Assembly (NCBI RefSeq): GCF_010993775.1
Contig: NZ_WOTO01000040.1
Coordinates: forward strand, 21,489 to 85,488
Direction: 5' to 3'
DNA from: Fodinicola feengrottensis
GTDB lineage: Bacteria; Actinomycetota; Actinomycetes; Mycobacteriales; HKI-0501
Length of the DNA: 64,000 nucleotides
How positions within the stretch are numbered: the first letter of the stretch is position 1; each line of letters begins with the position of its first letter. The notes beneath the pieces are model-generated. The model did no database searches. It was not told the DNA's origin and saw only the letters and a list, made by a program, of their open reading frames with translations. The translations under genes were made by a program, and so were the position numbers. This document shows positions 17,990 through 28,699 of the stretch, piece after piece.

Positions 17990-19354
17990 ATGCAGCACTA
18001 CATGGCCCTCGCCGCGGCAGCTCCGGTGCCGTATTGGCTGGATCGGGCCGAGCGTCCGAAAGCGTTGCCAGCGCTGGGAAACCGGATCGACTGTGATCTC
18101 GCGGTGGTGGGCGGCGGGTTCAGCGGGCTGTGGACGGCCCTGCTGGCGAAGGAAGCCGACCCCGACCTGGCGGTCGTGCTGGTCGAGGGCGGTCGGTTGG
18201 GCTGGGCGGCCAGCGGTCGCAACGGCGGGTTCTGTGAGGCGAGCCTGACGCATGGTGAGGCGAACGGGCGAGCGCGCTTTCCGGATGAGTACGACACTCT
18301 GGACCGGCTGGGCAGGGAGAATCTCGACGATATCGAGAAAACGCTTCTCCGGCACGGCATCGACTGCGGATTCGAGCGGGTGGGTTCGCTGTCGGTGGCG
18401 ACCGAGCCACATCAGGTGACCGAGCTGGAAGGCGACGGTTTCCTTGACCAAAAGGCGGTAAGAGCCGAGCTGAATTCGCCGACCTTTCTCGCCGGGCAGT
18501 GGGAAAAACAGGGCACCGCGCTGGTGGACCCGGCCCGGCTGGCCTGGGGCCTCGCGAAAGCCTGTCAGAAACTCGGCGTCACTATCTTCGAACACTCGGT
18601 GGTACGCGGAATGTCGGCTGGTCGGGCCGGAGTCTCGTTACGGATAAACGACAACGCGGTCGTACGAGCCAAAAACGTGGCGCTGGGCACGAATGCGTTC
18701 CGGTCCCCGTTGCGCAGGGTCCGGCCGTACACAGTGCCCGTCTACGACTATGTGCTGATGACCGAGCCGCTGAGCGCCGAGCGGCTCACCTCCATCGGGT
18801 GGCGGAACAGGCAGGGTGTTTCGGACAGTGGCAACCAGTTTCACTACTACCGGCTGACCGCGGACAACCGGATCCTGTGGGGCGGGTACGACGCGATCTA
18901 CCATTTTGGCCGGAAAGTACGCCCGAAGTACGACCAGCGGCCGGCGACCTTTGAGCGGTTGGCGGACCATTTCTTCGAGACTTTCCCGCAGCTGGAGGGA
19001 ATCGGCTTCACCCATCGATGGGGCGGAGCGATTGACACCTGCAGCCGGTTCTGCGCGTTCTTCGGCACCGCGCACTCCGGCCGGGTCGCGTACGCCTTGG
19101 GATTCACTGGCCTCGGCGTCGGAGCGACCAGGTTCGGTGCGCGGGTGATGCTGGATCTGCTGGCCGGGCAGCCAACCGAGCTGACCGAGTTGAGAATGGT
19201 CCGGACGAAGCCGATCCCGTTCCCGCCGGAGCCGGTCGCCTATGCCGGGATCGAGCTGACCCGACGGTCGATGGCGAAGGCCGATCGGGACAGCGGCCGG
19301 CGCGACCTGTGGCTGCGCGGCCTCGACGCGTTGGGGATGGGCTTCGACTCGTAA
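17990..19354 (+). CDS. FAD-dependent oxidoreductase (DAO family, gamma-glutamylputrescine oxidase-like)
   Basis: Intact, 454 residues. The FAD-binding Rossmann motif is DLAVVGGGFSGLWTALLAKE at about residues 36-55, followed by GRLGWAASGRNGGFCEASL, the conserved segment of glycine/D-amino-acid-type oxidases. The C-terminus has RWGGAIDTCSRFCAFFG and ALGFTGLGVGATRFGARV. The domain order matches PuuB-type amine oxidases; the substrate is inferred only from family. There is no clear Shine-Dalgarno before the ATG at 17990 (GTCGCTACATG), so translation may be leaderless. It diverges from the aminotransferase. Confidence 0.8.
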   Translation: MQHYMALAAAAPVPYWLDRAERPKALPALGNRIDCDLAVVGGGFSGLWTALLAKEADPDLAVVLVEGGRLGWAASGRNGGFCEASLTHGEANGRARFPDEYDTLDRLGRENLDDIEKTLLRHGIDCGFERVGSLSVATEPHQVTELEGDGFLDQKAVRAELNSPTFLAGQWEKQGTALVDPARLAWGLAKACQKLGVTIFEHSVVRGMSAGRAGVSLRINDNAVVRAKNVALGTNAFRSPLRRVRPYTVPVYDYVLMTEPLSAERLTSIGWRNRQGVSDSGNQFHYYRLTADNRILWGGYDAIYHFGRKVRPKYDQRPATFERLADHFFETFPQLEGIGFTHRWGGAIDTCSRFCAFFGTAHSGRVAYALGFTGLGVGATRFGARVMLDLLAGQPTELTELRMVRTKPIPFPPEPVAYAGIELTRRSMAKADRDSGRRDLWLRGLDALGMGFDS

Positions 19355-19367
19355 GAGTGTGTCTCTA

Positions 19368-19433
19368 AAGCGGGGGTCGGCCCGGACATCGGAGGGGGTC
19401 GGTAGACTCCCGGAGGTTAGACATCCCCCGCTT
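19368..19433 (+). promoter_or_regulatory. Inverted repeat in the trigger-factor 5' region
   Basis: AAGCGGGGG (19368-19376) and CCCCCGCTT (19425-19433) are exact complements around a 48-base interval that also holds a TAGACT -10-like box. A 5' hairpin or regulator site for tig is possible; evidence is limited to the symmetry. Confidence 0.3.
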
Positions 19434-19456
19434 CCATAAGTCCGGAGTGTACGTAC

Positions 19457-20902
19457 GTGAAGAGCACCGTGGAGACCTTGAGCCCGACCCGTGTGAAGCT
19501 GTCGGTGGAGGTCCCGTTCGAGGAGCTGCAGCCGAGCCTGGACAAGGCGTACAAGCAGATCGCGCAGCAGGTGGCGATCCCGGGCTTTCGGCGAGGCAAG
19601 GTGCCGGCCCGGCTGATCGACCAGCGGGTCGGCCGCGCGTCGGTGCTCTCCGAGGCGATCAATGACGCCATCCCAGTGCAGTACAGCGCGGCGATCCAGG
19701 AGCACGACGTCAAGGTGCTCGGCCAGCCCGACATCGACGTCACCAAGCTCGAGGACGGGGACGAGCTGAGCTTCACCGCCGAGGTGGATGTCCGCCCGGA
19801 GATCACGCTGCCGGTGTTTGACGAGCTCAAGGTCACCGTCGACACGCTGGATGTGACCGACGCGGACGTGGACGAGCACATCGACCTGCTTCGTGACCGG
19901 TTCGCGGTGCTCAAGAACGTCGAGCGGGCCGCGGCCGAGAAGGACTACGTGTCCATCGACCTGGTCGCCAAGATCGGCGGCGAGGAGGTCGAGGGCGGCA
20001 GCACTTCGGGTCTGTCGTACGAGGTCGGTACGAACCAGATGCTGGACGGGCTGGACGAGGCCATCATCGGGCTGACCGTCGACCAGGACAAGACCTTCAG
20101 CACCAAGCTGGTCGGCGGTGACCACGCCGGCGAGGAGGCCGAGGTCACGGTCACTGTCAAGGGCGTCAAGGAGAAGGACCTGCCGGCGCTGGACGACGAC
20201 TTCGCGCAGACCGCCAGCGAGTTCGACACCATCGACGAGCTGCGCACGGACGCTCGTACGCGGGTCGAGCGGAACAAGCGGCTGGAGCAGATCGTGGCCG
20301 CCCGCGACGGCGTGTTGAAGGCGCTGATCGAGGCTGTTGAGGTGCCGCTGCCGGAGAGCGTGGTGCTCTCCGAGCTGGATTACCGCAAGCAGGCCATTTC
20401 CCGGCAGCTGGAGCAGGCCGGCGCCACCATCGCGCAGTATCTGGCCGCTGAGAGCAAGACCGAGGAAGACCTCGACGCCGAGCTCAAGGAGGCGTCGCAG
20501 GACGCCGTACGCAACCAGTTGGTGCTGGACGCGGTGGCCGACAGCGAGGAGTTGGGCGTCACCAACGAGGAGCTGACCACCGAGGTCGTGCAGCGGTCCG
20601 CGCAGATCGGCCGGGAGCCGCAGCAGTACGCCGACGAGCTGGTCAATTCCGGGCAGCTGCCCTTCATGATCGCCGACATCCGCCGCGGCAAGGCCCTCGC
20701 GCTGGTGCTGGACAAGGCCACCATCGAGGACTCCGCCGGCACCAAGATCGACCTCGGTGCGGCCATGCGGGAAGCGGACGCGGATGCGCATGCCGGCCAC
20801 GACCATGCCGACCACGATCATGGCGATCACGACCACGCTGACCACGACCATGCTGACCACGACCATGGCGATCACGAAGACGACGACACCGACGAGGCGT
20901 AG
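19457..20902 (+). CDS. tig: Trigger factor, ribosome-associated chaperone with a His/Asp-rich tail
   Basis: A 481-residue trigger factor. The N-terminal ribosome-binding domain carries the signature GFRRGKVP; the central FKBP-type prolyl isomerase domain (about 150-240) includes YVSIDLVAKI and GLDEAIIGL; the helical C-terminal substrate cradle follows. It binds L23 at the exit tunnel and shields nascent chains. Beyond about residue 435 the protein ends in an unusual repeat of His, Asp and Ala/Gly (units like DHDHADHDHGD), then an acidic end DDDTDEA. GTG start. It precedes clpP1, the conserved quality-control order. The tail is encoded by a short tandem DNA repeat at about 20795-20880. Confidence 0.95.
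   Translation: MKSTVETLSPTRVKLSVEVPFEELQPSLDKAYKQIAQQVAIPGFRRGKVPARLIDQRVGRASVLSEAINDAIPVQYSAAIQEHDVKVLGQPDIDVTKLEDGDELSFTAEVDVRPEITLPVFDELKVTVDTLDVTDADVDEHIDLLRDRFAVLKNVERAAAEKDYVSIDLVAKIGGEEVEGGSTSGLSYEVGTNQMLDGLDEAIIGLTVDQDKTFSTKLVGGDHAGEEAEVTVTVKGVKEKDLPALDDDFAQTASEFDTIDELRTDARTRVERNKRLEQIVAARDGVLKALIEAVEVPLPESVVLSELDYRKQAISRQLEQAGATIAQYLAAESKTEEDLDAELKEASQDAVRNQLVLDAVADSEELGVTNEELTTEVVQRSAQIGREPQQYADELVNSGQLPFMIADIRRGKALALVLDKATIEDSAGTKIDLGAAMREADADAHAGHDHADHDHGDHDHADHDHADHDHGDHEDDDTDEA
20795..20880 (+). repeat. Tandem repeat encoding the His/Asp-rich tail of trigger factor
   Basis: Repeating units of the type GACCACGACCATGCT / GATCATGGCGATCAC encode alternating Asp-His with Ala or Gly. 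The units are 9-18 bases and stay in frame. It is the coding basis of a likely metal-binding tail. Confidence 0.7.
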
Positions 20903-20938
20903 TCGGGCGCGATGAGCTGGGCGAATGCCCGGCTCCTG

Positions 20939-20949
20939 CGCTCACAGCG
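20939..20949. promoter_or_regulatory. Putative ClgR operator upstream of clpP1
   Basis: CGCTCACAGCG exactly fits the core CGCYNANRGCG known for ClgR, the activator of clpP genes in actinobacteria. It lies 110 bp upstream of the clpP1 start. The flanking W positions fit only partly. Confidence 0.5.
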
Positions 20950-21059
20950 AAACCGCCGGTAGAGCCCGCGTCAGGCGGCGGTAGCCGAGCTAACCTCGCG
21001 GGAGTAACAGCAAGCACCACTCCCTGTAGGCACCGCAAGTATCGAAGGCAGGAATACCG

Positions 21060-21689
21060 GTGACTGACTTGTACACCCCGGGGGATCCGGCGGCACGATC
21101 CGCTGGCGCGTCCGGCATGGGTTTCGACGACTCCGTCTTCAACCGGCTGCTGCGAGAGCGCATCATCTTCCTCGGCTCCGAGGTCAAGGACGAGAACTCG
21201 AACCTGATCGTGGCGCAACTGTTGGTGCTGTCGGCGGAAAGCCCGGAGGAGGACATCCACCTCTACATCAACTCGCCCGGCGGGTCGGTGACCGCGGGCA
21301 TGGCGATCTATGACGCGATGCAGTTCGTTCAGTGCGACGTCGCGACGTACGCGATGGGCATGGCCGCCTCGATGGGACAGCTGCTGCTGTGCGCCGGCAC
21401 CACCGGCAAGCGGCACGCGCTGCCGCACGCGCGGGTCATGATGCACCAACCGTCCGGCGGCATGGGCGGTACGGCCAGCGACATCGCCATCCAGGCCGAG
21501 CAGCTGATCTACACCAAGCGGATGTTCCAGGAGCGCACCGCGTTCCACACCGGCCAGACGTTCGAGCAGATCGAGGCCGACGCGGACCGGGACCGCTGGT
21601 TCACCGCGCAGGAGGCCAAGGACTACGGCTTCGTCGACCACGTGATCTCGGTCGCCGAGCAGGTCGCCTCGGGCGGTCGAACCCGATGA
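21060..21689 (+). CDS. clpP1: ATP-dependent Clp protease proteolytic subunit 1
   Basis: Intact ClpP of 209 residues. The catalytic Ser is in GMAASMGQ (about residue 104) and the His in MMHQPSGG (about 129). The Asp lies in the ADRDRW region near 180. INSPGGSVTAG and the head-piece are present. It forms mixed double rings with ClpP2 and receives substrates unfolded by ClpX or ClpC. The GTG start follows AAGGCAGG. The stop overlaps the possible ATG of clpP2 in ATGA at 21686-21689, so the two are cotranslated; ClgR probably activates both. Confidence 0.95.
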   Translation: MTDLYTPGDPAARSAGASGMGFDDSVFNRLLRERIIFLGSEVKDENSNLIVAQLLVLSAESPEEDIHLYINSPGGSVTAGMAIYDAMQFVQCDVATYAMGMAASMGQLLLCAGTTGKRHALPHARVMMHQPSGGMGGTASDIAIQAEQLIYTKRMFQERTAFHTGQTFEQIEADADRDRWFTAQEAKDYGFVDHVISVAEQVASGGRTR

Positions 21690-21721
21690 ATCTTCAGAAC
21701 ATTGAGCAGGGAGTTTCAGCC

Positions 21722-22357
21722 GTGAACGGTTTCGCCCCGGTCACCAACCGGTACATCCTGCCGAGCTTCGTCGAACGGACCTCGTACGGGATCAAGGAGA
21801 CCAACCCGTACAACCAGCTGTTCGAGGACCGGATCATCTTCCTCGGCATGCCGATCGACGACAGTGCGGCGAACGACATCATGGCGCAGCTGCTGAGCCT
21901 GGAGTCGCGCGAGCCGGACCGGGACATCTCGATCTACATCAACTCCCCGGGTGGCTCCTTCACCGCCATGACGGCGATTTACGACACCATCCAGTACGTG
22001 CGCCCGGACGTGTCGACGGTCTGCCTCGGGCAGGCCGCGTCCGCCGCCGCCGTGCTGCTGGCCGCTGGCACGCCGGGCAAGCGGATGGCGCTGGACAACG
22101 CCCGGATGCTGATCCACCAGCCGGCCACCGAGGGCGGTTACGGGCAGGGCTCGGACATCGAGATCCAGGCCAAGGAGATCCTCCGGATGCGTACGCAGAT
22201 GGAGGCCATCATCGCCAAGCACACCAGCCGTACGCCCGAGCAGGTCCGTAAGGACATCGAGCGGGACCGCTTCCTGACTGCCCAGGAGGCCGTCGAGTAC
22301 GGCTTGATCGACCAGATCCTGGAATCCCGCAAGGCAAGCCTCACCAACGCGGGCTGA
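21722..22357 (+). CDS. clpP2: ATP-dependent Clp protease proteolytic subunit 2
   Basis: Second ClpP, 211 residues from the chosen start. The catalytic Ser is in LGQAASAAAV (about 107) and the His in LIHQPATEGG (about 132). INSPGGSFTAM is conserved. I prefer GTG 21722 because CAGGGAG lies 9 bases upstream. An in-frame ATG at 21686 overlapping the clpP1 stop would add 12 residues, and such N-terminal pro-segments are cleaved in actinobacterial ClpP2, so either is possible. Downstream is clpX, separated by about 196 bp with its own promoter region. Confidence 0.95.
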   Translation: MNGFAPVTNRYILPSFVERTSYGIKETNPYNQLFEDRIIFLGMPIDDSAANDIMAQLLSLESREPDRDISIYINSPGGSFTAMTAIYDTIQYVRPDVSTVCLGQAASAAAVLLAAGTPGKRMALDNARMLIHQPATEGGYGQGSDIEIQAKEILRMRTQMEAIIAKHTSRTPEQVRKDIERDRFLTAQEAVEYGLIDQILESRKASLTNAG

Positions 22358-22553
22358 TTAAGTAAGAAGTGCGACGCGCGAGACAAAGAGGGCTCGGCCT
22401 AGAGCGTCGGACGAGGTACGGTCTGTTAGTGGCTCCGGACGCCACGCTGGCGATGCATACTTGGTGACTACCAGATGCACCGCCGGCGTGCAGCCGGGAC
22501 CGGCATGACACCCGGCCTTGCCTGGCCGGCCACGACAAGGATGGGGTTCGTCA

Positions 22554-23832
<1,279 letters not shown>

Positions 23833-23879
23833 TCCTGGTCGCCCTGATTCTGTTCGCGCTGCTTTCTGGAAGGTAGGCA

Positions 23880-25096
23880 GTGGCGTCTGAGATGACGGCT
23901 GTCCGCAAAATGCCGTTGGCGCCATTGGTCGGATGTTTCGGCGTCTTCGTGACTATGGGCCTGCTGGTTTCCACGCTGGGCCCGCTGTTGCCGGGGATCC
24001 GCGCCGAATTCGGGGTCGGACCGCAAGACGCCGGGCTGTTGGTGTCCGCGGTCCCGCTCGGGTGCATCGCGGGCACGCTGATCGTGCTTTTTTTCCTCAA
24101 CCGGCGCTTTCACGCCCGGGTGTTGCTCGCCGCGACCGGCGTGACGATGGCGGTCGGTCTGGTCGGCGCGGGCCCACCACCCCCAGCTGGTGGCTGGTGT
24201 GCGGGTCGCTGGTGATCGTCGGGATGGGCTACGGCGCGGCGACCGCGCTGGTCAACGGCGTGATCGCGGTCGCGTACGGGAGCAGGTCGGCCGGCTTGCT
24301 GAACCTGCTGAACGGCGTCTTCGGAGTAGCCGCGGTGGTCGGCCCGTTCGTGGTGTCCGGGCTCGCCGGCGGCCTGCCGGGCCTGCCGCCGCGCTTTGCC
24401 TACCTGCCGTACGTGCTGGTCGCGATCTTCTCGGCGGTGTTGGTCAGCCGGCTGCCGACCGGGTTTTCCACCATCCCGGAGGGCGCCGCTGCCCCCGAGG
24501 TGCTGGCCGACTCTCCTTCGCGGGGGCCCGTTAGGAACACGCAGTTGCAGTCGTACGGGCGGCTGGCGCTGGTGGCCGCGATGCTGGGCTCTTACGTGGC
24601 CACCGAGGTGGCCGCGAGCAGCTTCGCCACCACGCACCTGCTGGCCGCCGGAGCGGACGCGGGCACGGCCGTACGCGCCACGTCCCTGTTCTATGTGGGG
24701 CTGGCCGGTGGCCGGCTGCTGGTCGTACCGGTGGCGGCCCGGATCGGCGCCGGCCGGCTGATGCTCGGCTGCGCCGGCCTCGCGGCGGGTCTGCTGGTGG
24801 TGACGTGGGCGCTGCCGCTGGGCGGCTTCACGTACCTTCTCGTCGGTGCCGCGATGGGGCCGATCTTTCCGACCGCGCTCGCGTGGGTGAGCGGGCAGGG
24901 CCTGGGCCGGGACGCGCTGCCGATCGCCCTGACCGCCGCCAACATCGGCGGTCTGATCCTGCCGCCTATCATCGGCGCGGTGATCGGTGCGGTCGGCGCG
25001 ACCGCGGCCCCGCTGCCGATGGCCGCGTCGGTCGCCATTAGCGCTTTGCTGATCAGCTATCTCCTCTTCAGTGCGCGTCGGAGTTCTGTCAAGTAG
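23880..25096 (+). CDS. MFS transporter, frameshifted
   Basis: Twelve-helix major facilitator of about 405 residues. The first half opens LVGCFGVFVTMGLLVSTLGP and has LFFLNRRFHAR in the loop 2-3 position. The second half includes LVGAAMGPIFPTALAWVSG. The frame breaks near 24170, before WWLVCGSLVIVGMGYGAA. GTG start 47 bp after clpX. The substrate is unknown. It is the nearest transporter to the lanthipeptide genes 147 bp downstream on the same strand and could export their product, but it is not a LanT-type ABC transporter and carries no peptidase domain. Confidence 0.7.
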
Positions 25097-25242
25097 TAGA
25101 TCTCCCGGCCGGCCCCGATGAGTTCCGCTGACATTTGTCAGGGTGAGGCCGGATCTGGTCAGTGGTCTGATTTTTTCCGGGAGATTCGGATTTTCCGCGT
25201 ACGTTTTCCGGTGTCCACAATTTTTTCTCACCGGAGGTGCGA

Positions 25243-25422
25243 ATGTCCACCATTGAACTCGTGCGGGCCTGGAAGGACGAGGACTACCGACTCAGCCTGT
25301 CGCCCGACGCCGTGCCAACCCACCCGGCCGGTGTCCCGCAGTCCGAGCTTTATGCAAGTCAGGCGCTTTCGTTGAATACCTGCGAGTTCGCGACCAGCTG
25401 TTTTCGGATTTGCAGCAACTGA
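25243..25422 (+). CDS. Class II lanthipeptide precursor (mersacidin/lichenicidin-type leader)
   Basis: A 59-residue peptide. The leader STIELVRAWKDEDYRLSLS followed by HPAG is characteristic of mersacidin/lichenicidin-family leaders recognised by LanM enzymes. The C-terminal part, roughly residues 31-59, holds Ser34, Ser39, Ser43, Thr46, Cys47, Thr51, Ser52, Cys53, Cys57 and Ser58, enough for up to three (methyl)lanthionine rings. No canonical GG or GA cleavage site is seen; AG at 29-30 is the nearest. GGAGG at 25233-25237 precedes the ATG. It is followed by a hairpin and then lanM. The mature product is not predictable from sequence alone. Confidence 0.85.
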   Translation: MSTIELVRAWKDEDYRLSLSPDAVPTHPAGVPQSELYASQALSLNTCEFATSCFRICSN

Positions 25423-25439
25423 GCAGGCCGCGAAAAAAC

Positions 25440-25474
25440 GTCGCATTCCTCGCCGGTCCGGCGAGGAATGCGAC
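25440..25474 (+). terminator. Hairpin attenuator between lanthipeptide precursor and lanM
   Basis: A perfect 15-bp stem GTCGCATTCCTCGCC / GGCGAGGAATGCGAC with a GGTCC loop lies 18 bp after the precursor stop and 36 bp before lanM. A partial terminator here would give excess precursor over enzyme and stabilise the precursor mRNA. Confidence 0.75.
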
Positions 25475-25510
25475 ATTTATCAACTGTCAAGGAAAACCTG
25501 GAGTGCGCCC

Positions 25511-28500
25511 ATGAAGCTCGACGGTTTACGGTCGGCGGCCGGCCGAGCTGTGCCATTGGTATTCCGCGGCCCGGACAATGGGCGGGTGAGTGACGATCCG
25601 GACCAGCTGGCTCGCGCGGACCGCAGGCTCACCCGCTGGCGGCAACAGGAACCGTTCGACAGCACCGAAAAAGACTGGTACGGGAGGCGCCTGGCGGCCG
25701 TCGGCCGCGACGTTGCGAGCGTACGCGCGCAGCTCGCCGGTGCTGTCCCGGCGTCCACCGAAACCTGGATCGACTGGCTGGTCGAATGTTTCGAGAATCC
25801 CGCGCCGCCGGTCGACATTCCGAAAGAGCACGTTTTCGCCACACTGGTGGGTCCGTTGGTCGCGTCGGCCCGGGACCAGCTCCGAGCCGCTGTGAGCCCG
25901 CTCTTGTCGCACTCCGTCGCGGAGCTTTTCCTGCCGGCATTGACGGCCGAGCTGCATGCGATGGCGGCTCGTACGATGGTGCTGGAGCTGAACGTCGCCC
26001 GCGTCACCGGGCAGCTGACCGCGGACACTCCGGGTGGGCGCTTCGAGGAATTCGTCGTACGGCTTCGCGATCGCGAGTTCGCGGTGGCACTGTTGACCGA
26101 ATATGTCGTGCTGGCTCGCCAATTGACGCTTGCCACGCAGGCCTGGCTCGACAACCAGACCCGATTGCTCGCCCGATTCGTCGCCGACCTGCCGGCGCTG
26201 ACCACGACTTTCGGCGCTGACGTTGGCCAGCTGTCCACTGTGGAGGTGGGGCTCGGGGACCGGCATCGGGGTGGTGCCACGGTGGCTCGGCTGGGTTTCG
26301 AAAGCGGCTTGCGGCTGCTGTACAAGCCGCGCCCGGTCGGTGTCGACGTACATTTCCAGCAGGTGGTGGATGGGCTCAACCAGCACCTGGAACATCCGTT
26401 GCGGCGGCTGGAAGTGCTGGCTGGGGACGGCTATGGGTGGATCGAACACGTGGAAGCCGCGCCCTGTGCGGATGAAGCGGAGCTGAGCCGGTTCTACTGG
26501 CGCTGTGGGTGCCTGGTGGCGCTGACGTACCTGCTCGAGGCCACTGACTGCCATGCGCAGAACCTGATCGCGGCCGGCGAGCACCCGGTGCTGGTCGATC
26601 TGGAAACGCTGCTGCAGCCAGAATTCCCTGATCCGCCAAAGAAGCTGTCCGACGGCGAGCGACTCGCCTACGCCGGGATCGCGCATTCGGTCGTACGGTC
26701 CGGCATGCTGCCCTATCGCTCGTGGGCCGAATCGGATCACGGCGGGGTGGACCTGTCAGCGCTGGGCTGGCGGCCGGGCGAGCGGATCCCACGGCCCAGC
26801 CCGGAACTAACGGGCGAGTGGACCGACGAAATGCATGTCGACTACGTACGGAATGCTCTCCAGCCGACCGGCGCTCAGCCATCGGATCGGCCAGTGGATC
26901 TGTTGGACCAACTGGACGCGCTGGATGCGGGGTTCACCGCCGCGTACGAGATTTTCTCTACACACCGCGAAGAGCTCCGGCCCTTGCTGATCGCCTTCGG
27001 CGCCGACGAGGTCCGTTTGTTGCGCCGGGACACACTGGAATACGGCTCGTTGCTGGGCGCCAGCTTCCATCCGGATCTGTTGCGGGACGCGCTGGATCGG
27101 GACCGGCATTTCGACCGGTTGTGGGCGCTGGCCGCGCGGGACCAGACCGCGTTGCCTTTTGTCGCCGACGAACAGCATGACCTGTGGAACAACGACATTC
27201 CGGTGTTCGCGGTGCGGACCGATGGTGTCGACGCGGTCGGAGGCACCGGCGTACCCATTCCGATGGCGGTCACCGCCGCGCCGCTTTCCACTGTGCTCGC
27301 CAAGCTGGACGCGCTCGGCCCCGCCGACCTCGACCGGCAGCGCTGGCTGCTCCGGTCCGCGGTGTCGGCGGGCTCGCCCGGAGCGGCCAGTGAGGCGAAC
27401 ACGGCACGCTACCCGTACGCGCGTGGTACCTCGGACAAGGTGAAGACGCGGGCGATCGACCAGGCCGCCGCGATCGCCGACGAGTTGATCCGCCGTGCGT
27501 ACGCGGGGCGGTCGGACCTCGCCTGGAGCGGTCCGACGCTGACCCCGCACGGTGGTTGGGTGGTCGTGCCGCTCGGGCCGGACTTTTACAGCGGCACGGC
27601 CGGGATCGCGCTTTTTCTCGACACCGTGGCCGGAGTTACCGGCGAGCGGCGGCACCGAGCGGCCGCGTACGGTGCCCGCGCCACGCTGGAGCTGCAGATC
27701 CCGCGCCGAGCCAATCGGCTGACCGGCGGCCTGGACTCGGCCGGCGGGCTGCTCTACGCCCTCGCCCGGCTGGCCGGTGACTGGCCGGCCGCCACCGACC
27801 TGGCGGGTCCGGTGGTCGAGCGGATCGCCGCGCTCACGGCCACCGATGAGACGTACGACGTGGTGGGCGGCTCTGCCGGAAACATTGGCGGTCTCGCTGC
27901 TTGGTACGCCGTCGCGCCAAGCGCGCGCGTACGCGAGGTCGTACGCGCCTGCGCCGACCACCTCGTCGCCACCGCCGCCGCGCAACCCGTGGGCGTCGGC
28001 TGGGTGCCGGAGCCGCTGCGCTCGCAGGTCAGTCGACCCCTCGCCGGCTTCGGACATGGCGCCGCAGGCATCGCGTGGGCCCTGTGCAGCCGCCGATCTG
28101 CTCGGATCGCCGTTGTACGCGCGAACCGCGGTGGCGGCGCTGGCGTACGAGCGGACGCTTTTCGTTCCGTCGCTGGGAAACTGGCTGGACGTACGCGCCG
28201 AGGACGAGCCCCCCGCGGTCGCCTGGTGCCACGGCGCCACCGGGATCGGACTGTCCAGAATGGACATTCGCGGCACCCTGGACGACCCGGTCTTGGACAC
28301 TGAGGTGCAGGCCGCGGTGACCGCTGTGGAGGCTGGCTTCGGACGTAACTTCTCGCTCTGCCACGGCGATCTGGGCAACCTCGACCTGCTGTTGTCACTT
28401 CCGTCGTACGACTGTGCTCCGGCGGCGGCAGGCATCCTCGATGGCCTCGACGCGTACGGCTGGCTGTGCGGCCTCCCGCGCGGGGTGCGGCTGCCGTCCC

Positions 28501-28589
28501 TGATGACCGGTCTCGCCGGCATCGGCTACGGCCTGCTCCGCCTCGCCGCCCCCACCACCGTGCCCTCCGTCCTCACCATGCGCCTGTAA
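25511..28589 (+). CDS. lanM: Class II lanthipeptide synthetase LanM, frameshifted
   Basis: Bifunctional enzyme that dehydrates Ser/Thr of the precursor and cyclises with Cys. The DUF4135 dehydratase domain covers about residues 70-600, with the kinase-like catalytic segment ATDCHAQNLIAAGEHPVLVD near 344-363 and GLRLLYKPR upstream. The LanC-like cyclase domain follows from about 670, with GFGHGAAGIAW, the zinc Cys in AWCHGATGIG and the zinc Cys-His pair in CHGDLGNLDLL. Total length is about 1,025 residues. The frame breaks near 28090, between GIAWAL and AADLLGSPLYA; the zinc ligands all lie in the recovered reading. It is directly downstream of its precursor gene. Confidence 0.88.
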
Positions 28590-28699
28590 CAGCGGCCGAA
28601 ATGGCTGGTCGCTGAAATGGTCTGAAGATAGGGGCGCACGAGTTTTGCGAGTGCGCTACGGTCGGTGCCGACGCGGTCGCCAGTGGTACGGGAGCGGGG

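Noticed and set aside
18638..20875. 745-codon minus-strand open frame opposite tig
   Set aside because: Shadow of the GC-rich trigger factor and FAD oxidoreductase genes. Its apparent repetitive start is the complement of the His/Asp tail.
20795..20880. Possible CRISPR-like short repeat array
   Set aside because: Units are in-frame codons for Asp-His within tig with no spacers; it is a coding repeat.
26807..28522. 571-codon minus-strand open frame opposite lanM
   Set aside because: No recognisable domain, and antisense to conserved LanM motifs.
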